64,000 bases of DNA from Tetranychus cinnabarinus (taxonomy: Eukaryota > Arthropoda > Arachnida > Trombidiformes > Tetranychidae), in the NCBI GenBank assembly GCA_022266195.1, contig WHVY01000001.1:15810001-15874000 (forward strand), read 5' to 3'. The position numbers were made by a program, and so were the translations under genes. This document shows positions 60,342 to 64,000 of this stretch, in pieces (position 1 is the first letter of the stretch; each line of letters opens with the position of its first letter). The notes under the pieces are model-generated. The model was not told where the DNA came from. It did no database searches and worked only from the letters and a program-made list of their open reading frames with translations.

Positions 60342-60641
60342 TAGCATGAGCTGATCAAAATTGTAAGTAAAGTTTTGAAATGAAAAATACATGTCCAAGA
60401 CCTTTCAATACCATATTTGGTCAATAAACTGGACAGACTTTTTTGCAGTCATAACTCACTAAAAGTTGATGCTACAAAACTGAGATTAGAACTATGAGTT
60501 TCCGCAGATTAAAAAATCATGAATTTGAATCCTCAAAGTCATTCGTGGTCTGTAGTATTAAGTTGGCCGAAACAAACGAGTACGTTTTATTTTTTTTTAT
60601 CAAATTTGATTTAATTGTCGTATGGAGATGAATATTCGTGG

Positions 60642-60866
60642 TTAGCATCTCACACTATTCATGCATCTTTTGCAATTAACATCTTTCGACTCATAACAGA
60701 GTTTGCATTCTCCATCATTAATATTGTCACATTTGTGCCCAGGTGCACCTATCACACCGCAACCTTACTCGTGCCTTACTTTGTTAGAGCTTTCAGAAAA
60801 GTCGTGTCCACACCATCGACAACAATATTTCTCTGTAATATCATCTATAAAATGACGAGGGTTCCA
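60642..60866 (-). pseudogene. Zinc-finger-like 3' remnant, out of frame with the upstream gene
   Basis: One frame of the minus strand, +1 relative to the gene at 60845-61381, reads a cysteine-rich segment: CCRWCGHDF, then NKVRHE, a single TAA stop, then GHKCD, CKLCYE and CKRCMN, ending with a stop. The stop could be a CAA-to-TAA change, and the segment directly continues the upstream gene's last conserved-looking residues. This suggests that the ancestral protein had a Cys/His-rich C-terminus now cut off by a frameshift near 60866. Confidence 0.5.
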
Positions 60867-61381
60867 CAATCTTGCAGCTTAGATATGTCTTGAGTGAAAC
60901 CTTTGGGTATTGGCCCAGTGTACCCTGTTACTTGGGAATGTGGATTTAAATTATTAAAGTGCGCCAATTCGTATCCAAAATTTTTCATAACACGAGCCCG
61001 CCCAGGCAGGTAGCCTGAACCAACAACACATTTGAAATCATAATTAGCTACGGGCATGGTCGCAAATTTTGCCAATTCTTCTTCCGTTGGCTCTTTTGCC
61101 CACTCCTCAGGCGAAGCTTCGGCACCTTCACTCTCGGGTTCGTCGTCATCAGCGTCTACTTCATCAAGTGCTGAATCGGCTTCTAAACTTTCCCCTTCGT
61201 CCATGGGAATTAGAGATTCCTCATTAACACAGACTTCCTCTTCAGCGGTTTCTTCCAAATCGTCAGCATGCTCCCCCTCAATATTGCCAAAATTTATATC
61301 TTCACGTAAGGCCAATGGTAGTCTCGAAGCGGTTACTAAATTAGCAGGAGCACGCCGGCGAGTTTTCTTAGTACGTGTCAT
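60845..61381 (-). CDS. Basic-acidic protein of unknown function, probably truncated
   Basis: 178 aa from the ATG at 61381, which directly follows a CAG acceptor (61382-61384). A short upstream exon ends in ATG-GTAAGT near 61444, so translation may start one codon earlier. The N-terminus is strongly basic (MTRTKKTRRRAP), resembling the first residues of histone H3. The middle (about 35-105) is highly acidic, with Glu/Asp runs such as DADDDEPESEGAEASPEEW. The C-terminal third (about 110-178) looks globular, with GSGYLPGRARVMKNFGYELA and YTGPIPKGF. GC content is higher than in the surroundings. I do not recognise the family. The frame ends within a region that continues in the +1 frame as a Cys/His-rich segment, so this may be a broken gene or an unrecognised splice. 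Confidence 0.55.
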   Translation of the reverse strand: MTRTKKTRRRAPANLVTASRLPLALREDINFGNIEGEHADDLEETAEEEVCVNEESLIPMDEGESLEADSALDEVDADDDEPESEGAEASPEEWAKEPTEEELAKFATMPVANYDFKCVVGSGYLPGRARVMKNFGYELAHFNNLNPHSQVTGYTGPIPKGFTQDISKLQDCGTLVIL

Positions 61382-61591
61382 CTGAAAAAACAATACAAAC
61401 ATATTTATTAATCAAAACTCAGGAAACTTCAGTGAGAAAACTTACCATTCTTGAGAACTTAAACAAATGTTAAAACTGAATTCAGCAAAGAAAGTAAAAC
61501 TAAATTGTCGATTTGTCGAGACAACTGTGGTCAGTTTTAAAGACGGGCCAGGCAGATGTTATACTAAACGAGGACACACGCCTCTTTTCCT

Positions 61592-61596
61592 ATTGG
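61592..61596 (-). promoter_or_regulatory. CCAAT box upstream of the basic-acidic gene
   Basis: CCAAT on the minus strand, about 150 bp upstream of the first splice donor, in a locally GC-rich patch (61540-61610). Promoter role inferred from position only. Confidence 0.3.
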
Positions 61597-61786
61597 TTGG
61601 TGACCATAGCACCAAAGACTTGTGTAAAAACCCATTGTAAACCCTTAATCTTTGTTCCTTTTTCCTTAAGTTTGTTAAAATAAAGATAAGGTTAATCTTA
61701 AGTTACTTAGCCCCTTCGTTTACTCTTAAACCTTATTGGTATACAACAATATATCCATCATCAATATATTTGACAAAATATAATTT

Positions 61787-62180
61787 TCAATCGTTTTGAA
61801 GCATTTTTTTAATCATACTCTTCAAAGGTTTTTCAGTTGCAACATGCTTACATCTTGAAATACAGTCAAAATTTTTCGATAAGATGAATGTGTTCATAAG
61901 ATAATAGGACAAATAAAATGCCAAAATATCTACACCCAGACGTACTCTTTGTTTTGCATACAAGGTCTTTTGTAAGTCAATAACTGCATCTCCATCTTCT
62001 CTACCATCAACATTCATCTCTGCTGTCAAAATCATCACCATCACCTGATGAAAATTGTGAATGTGGTAGTGATACATGTTCTAGTGATATTTGTGTAAAC
62101 AACTGAAGAAATTTACCTTCAACAGCATCATCAACTGAAGTGTTATTCAAAGTCACTTTTGGAAAATGAAAAAATGAATT
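61787..62180 (-). pseudogene. Coding-like fragment with a disrupted frame
   Basis: A minus-strand segment at about 62113-62160 is open and ends at a GTAAAT donor. The acceptor at 62048 continues in phase (an acidic GDGDDFDSRDE stretch) but stops after a few codons, while a different frame is open from there to 61787 (about 85 codons, including LGVDILAFYLSYYLMNTF). The switch of coding-like frame suggests an indel in an old gene. Family not recognised. Confidence 0.35.
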
Positions 62181-62184
62181 GCAA

Positions 62185-62580
62185 TTCTAAAACCACATGT
62201 TTAGAGAATTATTTTTGACCTTTCATTATAGTATTTAGAGCGCTGAACAATATGTGATAGGTCAGAGGTGGTCCTCATAGGCAAAAAATGAAACGCCACG
62301 ACATTGAAGATTCATTAACATTATGAAAAAGTGACTTGTAGATGACACATCTAAAACCACATGTTTAGAGATTTATTTTTGACTTTACTAGGTGAGAGGT
62401 GGTCCTCATAGGGTTTTTAAGAAACGCTACGGCTTTATATATTCATTTGCAGCATGCAAAACTTTCAAAGTAAAATAACTCAAAAAGCCACAGGTCCAGA
62501 GCAACATGCATAGCATCATTGGAATTCTCATGCAAAGTTCTATCTAAAAAAATATGTCTGAGGTGGTCCTCATCGGGTCC
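62185..62580 (+). repeat. Three diverged tandem repeats with a constant GAGGTGGTCCTCAT core
   Basis: The core occurs at 62265-62278, 62396-62409 and 62560-62573, spaced 131 and 164 bp. Each copy is preceded by a related block (AAAACCACATGTTTAGAGA at 62189 and 62353; AAAGCCACAGGTCCAGAG near 62484). The core can form a short GAGG-TGGT-CCTC hairpin and is better conserved than its flanks. Confidence 0.75.
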
Positions 62581-62849
62581 CAAGGGATTTGCTGAATAAC
62601 TCCCCAGGGGATATGAACTTTGCCCTGATACAAGCTGAAAGAGGAGGATCCTCTTCCAACCCGTATATCACACCGCATTTTTAGGGGTAAAGGATAGAAA
62701 GAAAAAGAGTGAAAATAAGGGAAAACTTATTTTTGTTTTATTGCCTTCTAACTAAAGGTTAAGATGTAAAACTGTCAAATGCTTTTCGCGTTGGAAATAA
62801 AAGTTTTTGAAAAGATGATTTACAACTTGACTTTTTAGTTTTTGCGGAA

Positions 62850-63025
62850 GATGGTGCTGATGAAGAAGGCGAAAAAGTGGTGAATATTAAGAGAGATAAA
62901 GATGGGAAAGCAAGAAAATGGAGAAGGCAAAGATGGACAAGGGAAAGAGGATAAAAAAGGCGAAGAAGGTAGAAGATGAAAGGAAAAGAAGAGAAAGAAA
63001 AGACAGACGAAGATAAAGAAAACTT
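62850..63025 (+). repeat. Polypurine (GA-rich) tract
   Basis: About 175 bases that are almost 90% A or G on the plus strand, without simple periodicity. Open frames across it encode only Lys/Arg/Glu runs and are best seen as by-products of composition. Confidence 0.75.
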
Positions 63026-63080
63026 GAAAACAATTTTTGTTCATATTGCACTTTAATTATCATTATTATCATTATTATCA

Positions 63081-63769
63081 TTACAAATGATCGTAGAAAA
63101 CTACGTCTATGTAATCGTCGGCGCTTGGTGGCTCGATCAATATTGTCATAGACGTAGTTCGAGTTTCGAAATAGATAATGAGATTGGAGAAGAGTCTAAC
63201 ACTTCTCCTTCCTCCTTCTCTATAACAAAATCCGAGGTAACAGGGGCAGTATCAACTTTGACATTATAGTTAACATTATCATCACCATTTCCATCAAAAT
63301 TTTCAGCATTAATGCCAGGACCTTCTTTATTATTATCTCGGTAACCATCCGGATCATCATAATTTCCATAATGAAGTCTTTTGGTGGCTATACGCAGCTA
63401 TCGTTTAGTTACTTTTGAAAGTACTTTACGATTGATGTTTACAGCCACCATGAGGTCCCTGACAAAGTGGCTTTCAACATAATAATATAAAACCTTATCT
63501 GTAGGCTTTGTAGCCACTTCTTTGGGGAAACTTTCAACACTCATAGCGGGGGCGGTTCGCTTGCTGGCGGGGAGTCATTGGTCGGTGGCGGTGGTGGATA
63601 TTTCCTCGGTAGGAAAACCCATACCACAGCCCGCCCTGATTGACGTAGTGGTACCCATGAGAAGGGTTGGTAGGCTGTGGTAAATGAATTTGGCAAGATT
63701 ATTGGAACTGGACGGGAAATAAGGGTCGGGGACAACTGCAGTGACGTGATTAGGGCCATGTTTAAACAA
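63081..63769 (-). pseudogene. Interrupted gene: one coding-like frame broken by two stops and a frameshift
   Basis: Starting at an ATG at 63769, one minus-strand frame reads coding-like protein for about 205 codons, interrupted by TGA (63575-63577) and TAG (near 63401), and ends at 63145. A +1 shift near 63160 then gives a further 27 coding-like codons (for example EPPSADDYIDVVFYDHL) to 63081. Recognisable stretches include MSVESFPKEVATKPTDKVLY, VRDLMVAVNINRKVLSKV, and an Asp/Asn/Gly-rich region. Segment 63540-63770 is clearly more GC-rich than the rest of the window. No known family recognised. Alternatives: unrecognised introns or an assembly error. Confidence 0.5.
63099..63159. repeat. Perfect 13-bp inverted repeat
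   Basis: AACTACGTCTATG at 63099-63111 and its exact reverse complement at 63147-63159, separated by 35 bp. It lies at the 3' end of the interrupted minus-strand gene. Confidence 0.9.
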
Positions 63770-64000
63770 ATAAAGAAAAATTTAAAGTGATTCTACCTGA
63801 ACCCTCTTCACATTGACATGTCTTTTTTCACAGTTAGGTGTGGTTTCCCCCCAACCCCCATCCTCTCACTGTCCAAGAACCTAAAAGTTTCTAAGTCAGA
63901 AAAAATGACCCGCGCATGCGCAAGTGCCATCTATGAAAAAGACAGTTAGAAAGGTAAAGTTGCATCATTTGTTTAAAAATTTTTAAGACTTTGACCCGCA
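63770..64000. promoter_or_regulatory. GC-rich putative promoter region with an NRF1-type site
   Basis: GCGCATGCGC at 63912-63921 is the perfect NRF1/Ewg palindrome, rare in such AT-rich DNA. It lies about 140 bp upstream of the interrupted minus-strand gene. On the plus strand a plausible donor (AAAG/GTAAAG near 63953) follows, so a plus-strand gene may start here and continue beyond the window. Confidence 0.45.

Noticed and set aside
60615..61385. Plus-strand open frames opposite the basic-acidic gene
   Set aside because: Ser-rich antisense of the acidic region and antisense of the Cys/His remnant; no independent support.

Overview
The window is eukaryotic animal DNA: AT-rich, with short GT-AG introns and a mix of conserved metazoan genes (ArfGAP1, DDX56, WDR26, a TIS11/tristetraprolin-type CCCH protein, a class A GPCR). 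A single-domain chitin-binding (CBM14) protein points to an arthropod. The compact introns, small secreted cysteine-rich genes and an intronless microbial-type GH16 gene make an acariform (spider-mite-like) genome my best guess. That is an inference, not proven here.

Layout. 1-1.1 kb: a decayed, truncated copy of the TIS11 locus found intact at 18.1-20.2 kb. 2.35-9.15 kb (-): a three-exon type II membrane protein with a SEA domain and a Thr/Ser-rich mucin-like stalk. 9.2-16.2 kb: no convincing gene. 16.2-16.8 kb (+): a two-exon secreted cysteine-rich protein, followed by two tandem relics of a RING-CH (MARCH-type) ligase. 19.4-20.2 kb (+): TIS11, with AU-rich elements just after its stop. 21.6-23.3 kb (-): a five-exon secreted cysteine-containing protein of unknown function. 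24.6-26.4 kb (+): DDX56. 26.6-31.7 kb: a tandem array in which a chitin-binding gene and the 5' part of WDR26 were copied together. Units 1 and 2 carry a frameshifted chitin-binding gene joined to a LisH-CTLH fragment of WDR26; unit 3 holds the intact chitin-binding gene and full-length WDR26 (to 33.7 kb). 36.05-36.86 kb (+): an intronless secreted GH16-like hydrolase. 38.5-57.3 kb (-): a three-exon GPCR whose 17-kb first intron contains an interleaved inverted repeat (46.5-46.9 kb), an interstitial TTAGG-like run, and an ArfGAP1 pseudogene on the opposite strand flanked by 63-bp direct repeats. 59.5-60.35 kb: two non-autonomous DNA transposons (a hAT-type MITE with a perfect 8-bp target duplication and a palindromic MITE flanked by TA). 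60.6-63.8 kb (-): several broken or unusual coding segments of unknown origin, diverged repeats, a polypurine tract, and an NRF1-type palindrome near the right edge.

The genes do not form a pathway. The main story is turnover: segmental and tandem duplication, exon capture, pseudogene decay and small transposons around single-copy housekeeping genes. Introns were assigned by hand from GT-AG sites, phase and protein continuity. No tRNA, rRNA or CRISPR was seen.
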